Of a stretch of DNA of 64,000 nucleotides, positions 33,743-42,102 are shown one piece after another. Location: contig JBCDKJ010000016.1 in assembly GCA_038746745.1 (NCBI GenBank), forward strand, positions 1-64,000. The letters are read 5' to 3'. The position numbers and the translations under genes are program-made. Below the pieces are notes generated by a model. It was not told where the DNA came from. It worked only from the letters and a program-made list of their open reading frames with translations, and did no database searches. The DNA is from JANQIO01 sp038746745 (GTDB taxonomy: Bacteria > Pseudomonadota > Gammaproteobacteria > Pseudomonadales > Halieaceae). How positions within the stretch are numbered: the first letter of the stretch is position 1; each line of letters opens with the position of its first letter.

Positions 33743-34381
33743 GTGTTTATATTGCAGCCCAAAAATAAAGCGATCGGAGACAAGTTGAGCGCTTTAGTTG
33801 ATATCGGCACTTTGGAGACCGGTAAGCCTGTCTCCGAGCGAGTAGACTCAGGTGCACACGATGATGTCGAAGCGCTGTATTCTAAATATGCGAAAACGCT
33901 CATTTCATCGCTTCGCAAAGCCTATGGCTCAGGTCCACCCGATCCAGAGGACGTGGCACAGCTGGCTTTTCAAAGCCTTATAGAGCGACCTGATCGATCT
34001 GACATCCGCAATCTTAAGGCATTCCTGTGGCGTACTGCGCGCAACACATTCCTGAGCGCAACCGCGCGAGAACGCGTGCGCACACGCTACGACTACGAGA
34101 TTGAGCATCTTTATTTCCCCAACAGAGGAGACGATTCCGCGCCTGAGAGAGTCATACAGGTTAATCAGGAATTAGAGGCTATCAACGAAGCGCTTAGACA
34201 GATGCCTGAACGACGGCGCCACGCGTTTTTGCTGCACAAAGTCGAAGGACTATCGGTGACGGCCGTCGCGCGCCGTCTTGGAATAACCCGAACTCCTGCA
34301 CAGAAGCACATTACGCGGGCCGCCCATGAAATAGAAGTGCATTTACTAAACAGAAAGCAAGGACAGCAATCGGATGTCTAA
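33743..34381 (+). CDS. fecI: ECF RNA polymerase sigma factor, FecI-like
   Basis: A 212-residue sigma factor that would direct transcription of the downstream TonB receptor on a cell-surface signal. Region 2 covers about residues 50-110 (DPEDVAQLAFQSLIERP, NLKAFLWRTARNTFLS). Region 4 covers about 145-200, with RRRHAFLLHKVEGLSVTAVA. The N-terminus is about 45 residues longer than FecI and poorly conserved. The GTG start lacks a good site of its own. The gene overlaps fecR by eight bases. The Fur box upstream is classical for iron-starvation sigma factors. The symbol is at family level. Confidence 0.88.
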   Translation: MFILQPKNKAIGDKLSALVDIGTLETGKPVSERVDSGAHDDVEALYSKYAKTLISSLRKAYGSGPPDPEDVAQLAFQSLIERPDRSDIRNLKAFLWRTARNTFLSATARERVRTRYDYEIEHLYFPNRGDDSAPERVIQVNQELEAINEALRQMPERRRHAFLLHKVEGLSVTAVARRLGITRTPAQKHITRAAHEIEVHLLNRKQGQQSDV

Positions 34382-35426
34382 GCAAGACGATTACAAAAGC
34401 CTTAGTAGCATCGCACATCAGTGGCGCGACGTGATCAGTCGGCCTGACGTGACAGCGGCGGAGCACAAGGCGTTTGAGGCCTGGATTTCAGAAGACATAA
34501 GGCATGAGAGCGCCTTTGATCGTGCAGAAACATATTGGGCGGCGTTTGATCATCTCCAACCAGCAGACATTGATGCTGACCTTATGCCCCCTCATGAGGG
34601 CAGGGCGCTGCGCCAATGGTTGGAACAGGCGCGCGCGTCGTTGGTGTCTTCTACAGCTCGCTATATCGCAAGTGCCTCAGTCGCAGCGTGTGTGTTTATG
34701 ACCGTGATTTTCAATCAACAAGAGGTCGGGCCAGTGCCGCTAGTCGCGGAGTCAGCCGCCGCGAATTTCGAAACATCGGCGCTGGAGTCCAAACGGTTAA
34801 TACTAGACGACGGCACAGAGGTGACGTTAGGCGCAAAAACACAGATCGATGTCGTGATGTCACTCGACGCCAGACAAGTTAGCCTGCGTGGCGGGGCAGC
34901 CTATTTTGATGTCGCTCATGACGAATCGCGGCCTTTCATAGTGACCGTAGGTGAGCTTTCGGTCACTGCACTTGGCACTGAGTTTGACGTGCGAAACAAC
35001 GGAGGCATGACGCGCGTTGCAGTCGCTCAGGGCCGTGTAGAGGTAGAGTATCCCTTTTTGATTGATGGTAAACGGACGGGTCTGTTTTCTCGCCAAACGC
35101 TGGATGTAGGACAACAAGTTGCAGCAAACCTGGGGTCAAGGCTGCGCAAGGTCACCGCCGCCGATCCCAAGGATATCGGCGCTTGGCGCAGAGATGTTTT
35201 GGTTTACGACGAGGGCACAGTGGGCGAATTGGTGGCAGACCTTAATCGATATACGAATCGAGAAATTGTGCTGGACGCTAGCGCCTCTTCGCTACACGAT
35301 CAGACGATAACGGCATCTTTTAACGCTACTAGAGTTGATCGAATCCTTTCCATGCTGGTTCTTTCCTATCCGCTTGAAATAGATAACAGTGAACCAACAG
35401 TGGTGCGTCTACGCTATTCGCCTTAG
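34374..35426 (+). CDS. fecR: FecR-type anti-sigma factor / sigma regulator
   Basis: The 350-residue single-pass inner-membrane protein has an N-terminal cytoplasmic anti-sigma domain with the DUF4880 pattern (WRDVISRPDVTAAEHKAFEAW in two parts, then HESAFDRAETYW), a membrane helix at about residues 99-115, the FecR domain (about 145-240, LDDGTEVTLGAKTQIDV, GGAAYFDVAHDESRPF), and a C-terminal secretin-like DUF4974 domain. It relays the state of the receptor's N-terminal domain to FecI. It overlaps fecI and is followed after 132 bp by the receptor. Confidence 0.92.
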   Translation: MSKQDDYKSLSSIAHQWRDVISRPDVTAAEHKAFEAWISEDIRHESAFDRAETYWAAFDHLQPADIDADLMPPHEGRALRQWLEQARASLVSSTARYIASASVAACVFMTVIFNQQEVGPVPLVAESAAANFETSALESKRLILDDGTEVTLGAKTQIDVVMSLDARQVSLRGGAAYFDVAHDESRPFIVTVGELSVTALGTEFDVRNNGGMTRVAVAQGRVEVEYPFLIDGKRTGLFSRQTLDVGQQVAANLGSRLRKVTAADPKDIGAWRRDVLVYDEGTVGELVADLNRYTNREIVLDASASSLHDQTITASFNATRVDRILSMLVLSYPLEIDNSEPTVVRLRYSP

Positions 35427-35558
35427 CCCAAGAAGGCCCAGTAACCAGTCAAAGTAGTTTTTACGTCTTGGCGGGAGTCATTTTGCACAAGCAATGAGTC
35501 TTTAGCAGAAAGTTGCGAATGGTTTTTGTTCGCAACGCAGGCAACGAGGAGCTCATTG

Positions 35559-38027
35559 GTGAAATTGCAAAGGAAGGTGGTCAGGCTTACAAAAGCGTGG
35601 TTGTTTGCGTCTGTATGTATTCTGCAGATGTGGACACTACCGGGTGCGGCGCAAAATGATGGAGCGCCTTCGCCCCTTGCTCCCATCGACATTCCAGCGG
35701 GGCCGTTGCAAGACGCTATTCTAATTATTTCACAAGCCTTTGCGGTCGACGTGCTGCTGCCAGGAAATCTGGTACCTAATGCACCCGCGAAAGCTGTCAT
35801 TCAGGCAAAAAGTCCCGAAGAGGCTCTTACTGCTGTGCTTCGGGGAACAGGCCTGACGTTCACGGTAACAGACGGGGCGTTTGTTATTGCGCGAGCTGCG
35901 CAAAGATCTGGAAAAAACATTGAAGAAGTCATCGTTATCGGCACCCCGCAATCGCGCTACATCGTCGATATTACCGACCCTTTGAGCGGTCTTGACCTAA
36001 GTTTCCTCGAAAATCCGCGCAACGTGACGGTAATACCCGAACAGATCGTTCTTGACCGTAAAATTACCGATCTAAATGAAGCGCTTCGCAACGTGCCAAG
36101 CTTTTCCGAAGGTGATGGGGCAGGCGGCACAAATGACGATTTTTCGCTACGGGGCTTCCGGCGTAACTCCGTATACCGGAACGGGTTTCGCCGCGACGCG
36201 GAGGTTCGCACCAATTTGACGAACGTTGCGCATACGCAGATCTCGCGTGGGCCAGCGACGATTCTGTATGGACAGGTAGAGCCGGGCGGCGCCGTCGATA
36301 TTGTCACCAAAAAGCCGCTCGACGAGGCAAGGTTTGCGGGCGAGTTGCGGTACGGTGAGTTTGACGACTGGATGGGGCTAATTGACTGGTCGCAGCCTAT
36401 TGGCGATGCAGCAGGTTTGAGGCTTGTGGCCTCCAGCCAAGACGCAGAGTCCTTTAGGGATTTTTACGATGTTGAGCGAGATAGCGTTGCACTTTCAGCC
36501 CGCGTTGACCTCACTCAGGGCACCCGCATCGATCTGAGCTACGAATGGCGCGAAGAAAAAAGACCTCTGGATCGGGGGAGCATCTCCGTACCAACTGAGA
36601 CGGGCCGACGTATTGTCAACGATTTTCTCGACGTGCCAATTAGCAGACGGTTCGGCGAACCTTTCGAAGTGTCCGAAACAGAGTTCGATCTATACGAGGT
36701 AGCGATTACTCATCAGTTTAGTGATGCTTGGAGTCTAACTCTAGCAGGCGCCTATCAGGAATCTACGGGTTTCAATCTGCAGGCGCGCCCGCGCTCTGTA
36801 TTGGTTTACGCGGCCGACGCGTCGATTACCGACAGTGGTTTTCTTACTGGAGTTGCAACCCCCAAAACCGTGTACAGTGAACCAAGTGATCGCGTTTTCC
36901 TTTCGCGTCAAATCGATGGCAGCTTTAATAGAAGCAGGGAAACGGTATTTGCCGATTTGCTAGTAAAGGGCCGGTTTTCAACAGGTAGCGTGGATCACCG
37001 CATATCCTTTGGTGGCGACTATCGACAAGCCGACAACGCATCCCAGCGTTTCGTTGGCGCTACGAGCAATGGGATTACCGTGCCATTTTTTAACATTGAG
37101 CAGCCTATCTATGGCTCCTTGCCGAATGATGTAGACGTCGAAGACACACCCTTCCAAGGTGCAGATCAGAAAGACAAAGGTGTATTTTTCAACGATTACT
37201 TGGAGCTTAGTGACCGATTCGGGCTGTTACTGGGTATCCGCTATAGCGATACTGATGACGAGTTCTTCTTCGGCTCCCTTACTCCAGGTGGGACCAGCGC
37301 AAGTGGTTGGTCGCCACAAGCAGGGTTGAACTATCGGCTCCGCGACAATGTTTCGCTGTTTGCCTCTTATTCCGAGTCTTTCACGCCAAACCGATTCATA
37401 ACGCGAAATGACCGCCCGGTGCGCGCTGACCCGGAGATTGGTGAGCAAGTCGAGGCGGGAGTTAAAGCAGAATGGTTTGCTGGCAAGCTGCAAACTTCTC
37501 TTTTGATCTACAGCATCGAGAAGATCAATGTAATCGTTGGTGAAGAGGCGAACGGCGACACCATCCTTGCGGATGGTCAAACCTCCGATGGACTTGAATT
37601 TTCAATGGTTGGTCAACCGCTGCAAGGTATGAATGTTACAGCGGCATATGCATACACGGACTCAGAACTGGATGACGGCAGACGACCCCGTAATGTTGCT
37701 GAACATACGGCGAGCCTTTATGTCTCTTATGAAGTACAGTCCGGAGCTTTACAACAATTAGGCGTAGCTGGCGGCGCGTATTATTCTGGAAATCGTTTTG
37801 GCGACGTCAACAATCCTTTTAACCTGGGAAGCTACGTAGTCACCGACCTATCGGCTTGGTACACCTTGCCTGCCCCGGCTTTTGTGCAGCGTGATGGGAC
37901 CGTTCGCCTGCAATTGGCTGTGAAGAACTTGTTTGATGAAGACTATTACGCAGCGGCAGGCAATACGCTGCGAATCAACATAGGGCCGCCGCGGACATTT
38001 ATAGCATCGGTTTCCTTTGACTTGTGA
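35559..38027 (+). CDS. TonB-dependent siderophore receptor with STN signalling domain
   Basis: The 822-residue FecA/FpvA-type transducer has a signal peptide (residues about 1-30), an STN domain (about 42-110, IPAGPLQDAILIISQAF, VLRGTGLTFTVTDGAFVIA), a TonB box-like EEVIVIGTP, a plug with LNEALRNVPSF and FSLRGFRRNSVYRNG, and a barrel ending FIASVSFDL. The GTG at 35559 is chosen because GAGGAG lies seven bases upstream; an earlier TTG at 35526 has no such site. It closes the fecI-fecR-receptor unit, so it probably induces its own synthesis when loaded. The VEPGGAVDIVTKKP segment is typical of ferric hydroxamate/catecholate receptors; the ligand is unknown. Confidence 0.92.
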   Translation: MKLQRKVVRLTKAWLFASVCILQMWTLPGAAQNDGAPSPLAPIDIPAGPLQDAILIISQAFAVDVLLPGNLVPNAPAKAVIQAKSPEEALTAVLRGTGLTFTVTDGAFVIARAAQRSGKNIEEVIVIGTPQSRYIVDITDPLSGLDLSFLENPRNVTVIPEQIVLDRKITDLNEALRNVPSFSEGDGAGGTNDDFSLRGFRRNSVYRNGFRRDAEVRTNLTNVAHTQISRGPATILYGQVEPGGAVDIVTKKPLDEARFAGELRYGEFDDWMGLIDWSQPIGDAAGLRLVASSQDAESFRDFYDVERDSVALSARVDLTQGTRIDLSYEWREEKRPLDRGSISVPTETGRRIVNDFLDVPISRRFGEPFEVSETEFDLYEVAITHQFSDAWSLTLAGAYQESTGFNLQARPRSVLVYAADASITDSGFLTGVATPKTVYSEPSDRVFLSRQIDGSFNRSRETVFADLLVKGRFSTGSVDHRISFGGDYRQADNASQRFVGATSNGITVPFFNIEQPIYGSLPNDVDVEDTPFQGADQKDKGVFFNDYLELSDRFGLLLGIRYSDTDDEFFFGSLTPGGTSASGWSPQAGLNYRLRDNVSLFASYSESFTPNRFITRNDRPVRADPEIGEQVEAGVKAEWFAGKLQTSLLIYSIEKINVIVGEEANGDTILADGQTSDGLEFSMVGQPLQGMNVTAAYAYTDSELDDGRRPRNVAEHTASLYVSYEVQSGALQQLGVAGGAYYSGNRFGDVNNPFNLGSYVVTDLSAWYTLPAPAFVQRDGTVRLQLAVKNLFDEDYYAAAGNTLRINIGPPRTFIASVSFDL

Positions 38028-38107
38028 TGACGAGCTTCATGATGTGATTTGTCTCTCGCAAAAATGGTGGCTGCTCGGTGCAATTCGATTTGTCTTTAAG
38101 GTAAGCG

Positions 38108-38134
38108 TTGGCAGCGATAATCTGCCTGTATAAT
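38108..38134 (+). promoter_or_regulatory. Promoter with dyad before the serine hydrolase
   Basis: A perfect TATAAT (38129-38134) is preceded by TTGGCA (38108-38113) at a short 15-bp spacing. The dyad GGCAG-CGATAAT-CTGCC (38110-38126) covers the -35 and spacer, so a regulator may bind there. Confidence 0.45.
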
Positions 38135-38157
38135 TCACGAATCCTCCAGGAAATGTC

Positions 38158-40122
38158 ATGAAGCCGAAAATTCGCCAGAAGGCTTTACTCCTCTTGTGCG
38201 CAGCCTTGTTTAGCGCTGAATTTGCTTTTGCACGAACAGACTTCGACGCGCAGGAAATTGAGGCGCTGGCAGATGAATACTTCAATGAGGCTCTGGCACA
38301 AAAGCGGATGACGGGCGCATCGGTAGGCTTTGTGCAGGATGGCGAGGTGGTTTTCCTGAAAGCTTACGGCTGGGAAGATCAGGCGAAATCGATTCCTTTA
38401 GACCCCCGGCGCACACGCTTCCGCATGTGTTCAACCTCAAAGACCGTCACCGCAACTGCGTTGATGCAGCTCGTGGAGCGCGGTCAAATCGAGTCACTGG
38501 ACGACCCGGTGAACCGCTATCTCAAGCGCTATCAACTGCCGCCTCCCTATGGCGACGATGTCTCGTTTCGCCAGTTGATGACGCACAGCTCGGGTATGGC
38601 GGGTCACGCCACGCCTCAGGGGACAAAAAAGGATATGCCTGTCCCAGTTGCTGCTGAAGAAGTGCAGTGGATGTTCCGCGAAAACATCGAGCGTCCGCCG
38701 GGAGCGATTGGGCAATACGCCAACCTTGGCGTCGCGCTGGAAGGGGTCGCCATTGAAGACATCACTGGAACGTCTCTGGCGGTTTATATCGGAGAGGAGA
38801 TTTTCGCCCCGCTGGGGATGAACTCAGCCCTATTTCATCACTCCCTGGAAAAGCCGCCGCATCTGGCACAACCCTATGCCATCTACCCAGATGGCTCTCT
38901 GCAAGAGATTCGGTTTTATCCGAAGCATCCGCTCACTGCGGCATCCGGCGGATTTATAACAACGACAGAAGACATGCTGAAATACGTCGCCTTCCATGCC
39001 GACGAAAGCGCTACCGCATTTGCGGATGTGCTATCCAGCACCGGTAAACAAACGCTGCATGCACGTCATTTTGGACGTCACCCTTCGGATCCGGGCATGG
39101 GACTTCACTTCTACCGTGATTATTATGGCGACGAATTAATGGTGTCACATGGCTGTGGGTTGCCTGGAACCAGCAGCTTGATGGGGGTGCTGCCCCAGAG
39201 TAATGCCGGGTTCGCTATGACAGTCTTAAAGGCCAGCGTAACCCCCACGGTAGGTGACCTCCTCGCTAAGGTCATTGGGAAGGGGCGCCTTGTTGCAAAT
39301 GGCCAAGGACCAGATGAAGAGGCGGAGGCTAGAGGCGCGTTTCTGCCCTCGGCGGTCCTGGGCGATAAGACGTTTCCACCCGCTGACTGGTCAGACGTTC
39401 CCTCAGAAATGGTTAGCGATCACGCTAGCCTTCCCGGGACGTACTGGAGTGAACGACGAGCCTTCAAGTCCTACGCAAAGCTATTTGCCTTGTCGACAAC
39501 ACAGGTGGCGCTTGGCAAAAGCGAGGGCGAATTGATTCTGAATGACCGCACTTATGTCCGTTTAGCGCCTGGTGTTTACGAGGACAGGGAAAAACCAAAC
39601 CGCATTTACTTCCAGCAGGCAGAGTCCGATGGGACTATTTACATGCAGCCTCATGTGAGCTTTGCGTTACAACGGGTGAGTGGCATTGCAAATCCGATTT
39701 TTAGCTTCTCGGGGCTGGCTCTAAGCCTTGTAGTGTCTTTTATGGGCGTGATCGCTTTAGCCTGGAGATGCGGTAAACCTGCGGAGCGGTATTCGCGATG
39801 GTTATCGGTTGCCATGGCGATGTCGGTTGTTTCGCTGTTGGTTGTTTTTCTGGCCGGCTATGAACGTATCGCAGACATAGCTTATATCGATTATTTAAAC
39901 GGCGATACGACCCGCACCATTTTGCTTATTGCAGTATTTAACCTTCATTTTGCAGTAGGCTTGTGTGTGATTATCGCTGCTATCTTGGCATGGAAGGGCA
40001 GGCTCTTCGGCTCGGGCTGGAAAGCGACGGCGATAAGACTACACTTGAGTCTGTTAGCCCTCGCGGCTATCGCCGGATGGCCCGCTATGTTTATGCTCAA
40101 TCTGATCGGCTTGCAGCAGTAG
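38158..40122 (+). CDS. Serine hydrolase (beta-lactamase/esterase family) with C-terminal membrane helices
   Basis: The 654-residue protein has a signal peptide (about 1-25) and a class C beta-lactamase-like domain over residues 35-380. The SxxK catalytic pair is in CSTSKTVTATAL (near 90), the Y-x-N is in GQYANLGVA, and a His-Gly motif is in VSHGCGLPG. A middle domain spans 410-505. Four hydrophobic helices (about 515-535, 550-568, 583-610, 625-645) anchor it to the inner membrane. Such proteins may be peptidases or esterases; a true antibiotic role is not implied. Part of this gene has a degenerate copy at 33365-33498. Confidence 0.85.
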   Translation: MKPKIRQKALLLLCAALFSAEFAFARTDFDAQEIEALADEYFNEALAQKRMTGASVGFVQDGEVVFLKAYGWEDQAKSIPLDPRRTRFRMCSTSKTVTATALMQLVERGQIESLDDPVNRYLKRYQLPPPYGDDVSFRQLMTHSSGMAGHATPQGTKKDMPVPVAAEEVQWMFRENIERPPGAIGQYANLGVALEGVAIEDITGTSLAVYIGEEIFAPLGMNSALFHHSLEKPPHLAQPYAIYPDGSLQEIRFYPKHPLTAASGGFITTTEDMLKYVAFHADESATAFADVLSSTGKQTLHARHFGRHPSDPGMGLHFYRDYYGDELMVSHGCGLPGTSSLMGVLPQSNAGFAMTVLKASVTPTVGDLLAKVIGKGRLVANGQGPDEEAEARGAFLPSAVLGDKTFPPADWSDVPSEMVSDHASLPGTYWSERRAFKSYAKLFALSTTQVALGKSEGELILNDRTYVRLAPGVYEDREKPNRIYFQQAESDGTIYMQPHVSFALQRVSGIANPIFSFSGLALSLVVSFMGVIALAWRCGKPAERYSRWLSVAMAMSVVSLLVVFLAGYERIADIAYIDYLNGDTTRTILLIAVFNLHFAVGLCVIIAAILAWKGRLFGSGWKATAIRLHLSLLALAAIAGWPAMFMLNLIGLQQ

Positions 40123-40148
40123 CTACCTTCGACGCAGAGAGGTTTTCG

Positions 40149-40787
40149 TCAGTCGCCGCCCCAGCCCAGGCCTTCGCCAAAATTGTGACGGTGAACGGGT
40201 AGGATTTTCGGGCGGTTCATAATGCGCTCAGCCAGGCTGATAATTTTGGGGCAGACCGCGCTGATTGCGTCCAGCTCCTCGAACCAGTTAATGAACATCC
40301 ACAGGTAAATATCCAGGATGGTCGGCGTATCTCCGAAGAAGTAAAGGCCATCACTGCAGGCATCTTCCAGGATCTTGTAGTTATCCATCACGAACGTCTC
40401 CGCAGCTTCCTCCACAGACTGCGGGTCGCCCGTCACGTAGCGGTGGGGGTAGTTTTTACGCAGCTCTCCTTCATAGATATTGGCCAGCGTAAAGCTCATC
40501 CACTGATCGAGCCTGGCGCGTGGCAGCGAGCCGGCCGCCGGCGCCAGGCCCGAGTCCGTGTGGGTATCGGCCAGGTGCATAAGGATGGCCATGGTTTCGG
40601 TAAGACACGAGCCGTCATCAAGTACCAGCGCCGGTATCTGTCGGCGTGGATTGATTCTGACAAAATCAGGGTCGACGATACCGTGCTCGGTATAATCCAC
40701 CTGGATGCGCTCAAACGGGACATCGAGTTCAGCCAGTGTGGCCTCCACGCAGGCCGATCCTGAGCCAGGATTTGCATAGACTTTCAT
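40149..40787 (-). CDS. Glutathione S-transferase family protein
   Basis: The 212-residue GST fold has an N-terminal thioredoxin-like domain (residues 1-80, MKVYANPGSGSACVEATLAE, then RRQIPALVLDDGSCLTETMA in two parts) with the cis-Pro in QIPAL and the glutathione-binding E/T pair in LTETMAIL. The C-terminal helical domain has TILDIYLWMF, the usual N-capping region. The ATG at 40787 gives the normal GST start; the in-frame ATG ten codons upstream is less likely. It is convergent with the serine hydrolase. The substrate is unknown. Confidence 0.88.
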   Translation of the reverse strand: MKVYANPGSGSACVEATLAELDVPFERIQVDYTEHGIVDPDFVRINPRRQIPALVLDDGSCLTETMAILMHLADTHTDSGLAPAAGSLPRARLDQWMSFTLANIYEGELRKNYPHRYVTGDPQSVEEAAETFVMDNYKILEDACSDGLYFFGDTPTILDIYLWMFINWFEELDAISAVCPKIISLAERIMNRPKILPVHRHNFGEGLGWGGD

Positions 40788-40874
40788 GGTGCGCGCCTTG
40801 GTATTTTCATGCGTCAAATTAGCGGAGTTTCATGTCAAAGCCTATAGTCTGCTGAGGCTTTCACTGTCTGCAAT

Positions 40875-41330
40875 ATGATGACCTGGCGGAAACGGAATTC
40901 ATGGATAGCTTTGGTGGCTTTGCTTCTCACTGGCAGCGCGCAGGCCGACTGCCTGCGTGACGCAGGGCGCATCGAAACAATTTGTGGCGCCGGTCCCTGC
41001 GTCCGCGATCGTTACGGCGAGGTCTACTGCGCGCCCCACATAGACGGCAGTGCACAGTTAGACAGAAGAGGTCTGGCTGTTTGCGCTGCAGGCCAGTGCG
41101 CTCGCGATATCAAGGACACCATTCTCTGCTCATCTCAGCCAGGGGGCGCGGTGCTGCGCAACACCTACGGTGATATCGATTGCTTTGGTGGTTGCGCGGA
41201 AGCAACGACCGCGCAGTGCCAGCGCGAGATTACAGGGCCGCGCAATCAAGACGGCAGTCTTCAGACCACACCCGGTCAGCCGCCCACAGGGCTGGAGGGC
41301 TATCTTCCGCCAGGGCGTTCAACTCGATAG
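40875..41330 (+). CDS. Small secreted Cys-repeat protein
   Basis: The 151-residue product has a signal peptide ending at SAQA (about residue 24). Cysteines recur with a 33-residue period: Cys37/70/103, Cys42/75 and Cys52/85, in the pattern C-x-A-G-x-C-x-R-D followed by a G-x-x-x-C spacing. There are ten cysteines in the mature part, so a disulfide-rich exported protein is likely. The tail is Pro/Gly-rich. No known family was recognised. It stands alone, divergent from the GST gene. Confidence 0.7.
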   Translation: MMTWRKRNSWIALVALLLTGSAQADCLRDAGRIETICGAGPCVRDRYGEVYCAPHIDGSAQLDRRGLAVCAAGQCARDIKDTILCSSQPGGAVLRNTYGDIDCFGGCAEATTAQCQREITGPRNQDGSLQTTPGQPPTGLEGYLPPGRSTR

Positions 41331-41384
41331 CAAACGACCATGCCAGTTTCTCTCAGCAATGCAGTGGAGCTAGCTAGTTCTGCG

Positions 41385-41795
41385 CTATTGTTTAGGTTCT
41401 ACGAAGACGTTGAGCGAGTAATCTACAAGTTCGAAGCCTGCTTTGCGCGCAATGTCCTGAGCACGCTTGGTGATATTGGCGCTCTCGAATTCCGTGATAT
41501 TCCCCGTATCTCTTTCAACGAAATGGCAATGGTGACCTGTGGCTCGTGTCTCATATCGAGCGATGGAATCTCCAAAGTCACGGCGAGTAATAAGTTCGTG
41601 TTTCTCGAACTCCGACAGAATGCGGTAAACGGAACTCAGCGCCACCACCGTGCCTGAGAGTTCGTTGGCCATGCGCTGAATGCCCTGCGCATCGGGATGG
41701 TCTCGCGCGCTCTGTAACACATCATAGACGCAGAGCCTCTGCGGTGTGATGCGCAGGCCCGCCTCTCGAAGTGTCCGAATATGCTCTGTCTTCAA
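41385..41795 (-). CDS. Fur-family regulator lacking the CxxC zinc site
   Basis: The 136-residue protein is clearly of the Fur superfamily. A winged helix spans residues 10-75 (LRITPQRLCVYDVLQSA, ALSSVYRILSEFEKHELI), and the metal/dimerisation part contains HHCHFVERDTGNITEFE (88-104). In Fur, this segment reads HHDHLICLDCG; here both cysteines of the structural zinc site are replaced (Glu94, Thr97). There is no second CxxC at the C-terminus. The start is TTG, supported by AGGAGAG seven bases upstream. It may sense iron, zinc, manganese or haem; the missing site argues against a standard Fur or Zur. Confidence 0.88.
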   Translation of the reverse strand: MKTEHIRTLREAGLRITPQRLCVYDVLQSARDHPDAQGIQRMANELSGTVVALSSVYRILSEFEKHELITRRDFGDSIARYETRATGHHCHFVERDTGNITEFESANITKRAQDIARKAGFELVDYSLNVFVEPKQ

Positions 41796-42102
41796 AATTG
41801 AACTCTCCTGTTACGCGTGCACGTTCGATCTGCGCGTTGGAATAGCTCTTAGGAGGAGGCGACGGTTTGCCGGTAACGCGTGCGCTTCAGGAATACGTTG
41901 CTCAGAGACTCTCTCTCATTTTCATATATGACGCTTTACTACAGGGAATTGTTAACCTGTGCGCTGAGATTTTTTTGAAGGCGCTTGTCGCAGGTTCTCT
42001 CCAAGGCTCTCCCGTCAACGGCATTGCTGACGCGTGAGGGAGAAACCCTGGTGAACCGATCTTATTGTTATTGCGGGCGTTGAATAGGTGGGGATGTGGC
42101 TA
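41796..42102. other. Intergenic, upstream of the Fur-family gene
   Basis: No gene is seen in 307 bp. Two similar words, TTACGCGTGCACG (41811-41823) and TAACGCGTGCGC (41874-41885), lie 63 bp apart. A long imperfect dyad about CTCTCCCGTCAACGG / TGACGCGTGAGGGAG spans 42008-42044 and may mark the end of the minus-strand exporter operon, but no T-run is next to it. Confidence 0.4.

Noticed and set aside
41811..41885. Two ACGCGTGC-containing words as a possible operator pair
   Set aside because: Short, GC-rich, and not matching a known site; 63-bp spacing is not clearly meaningful.
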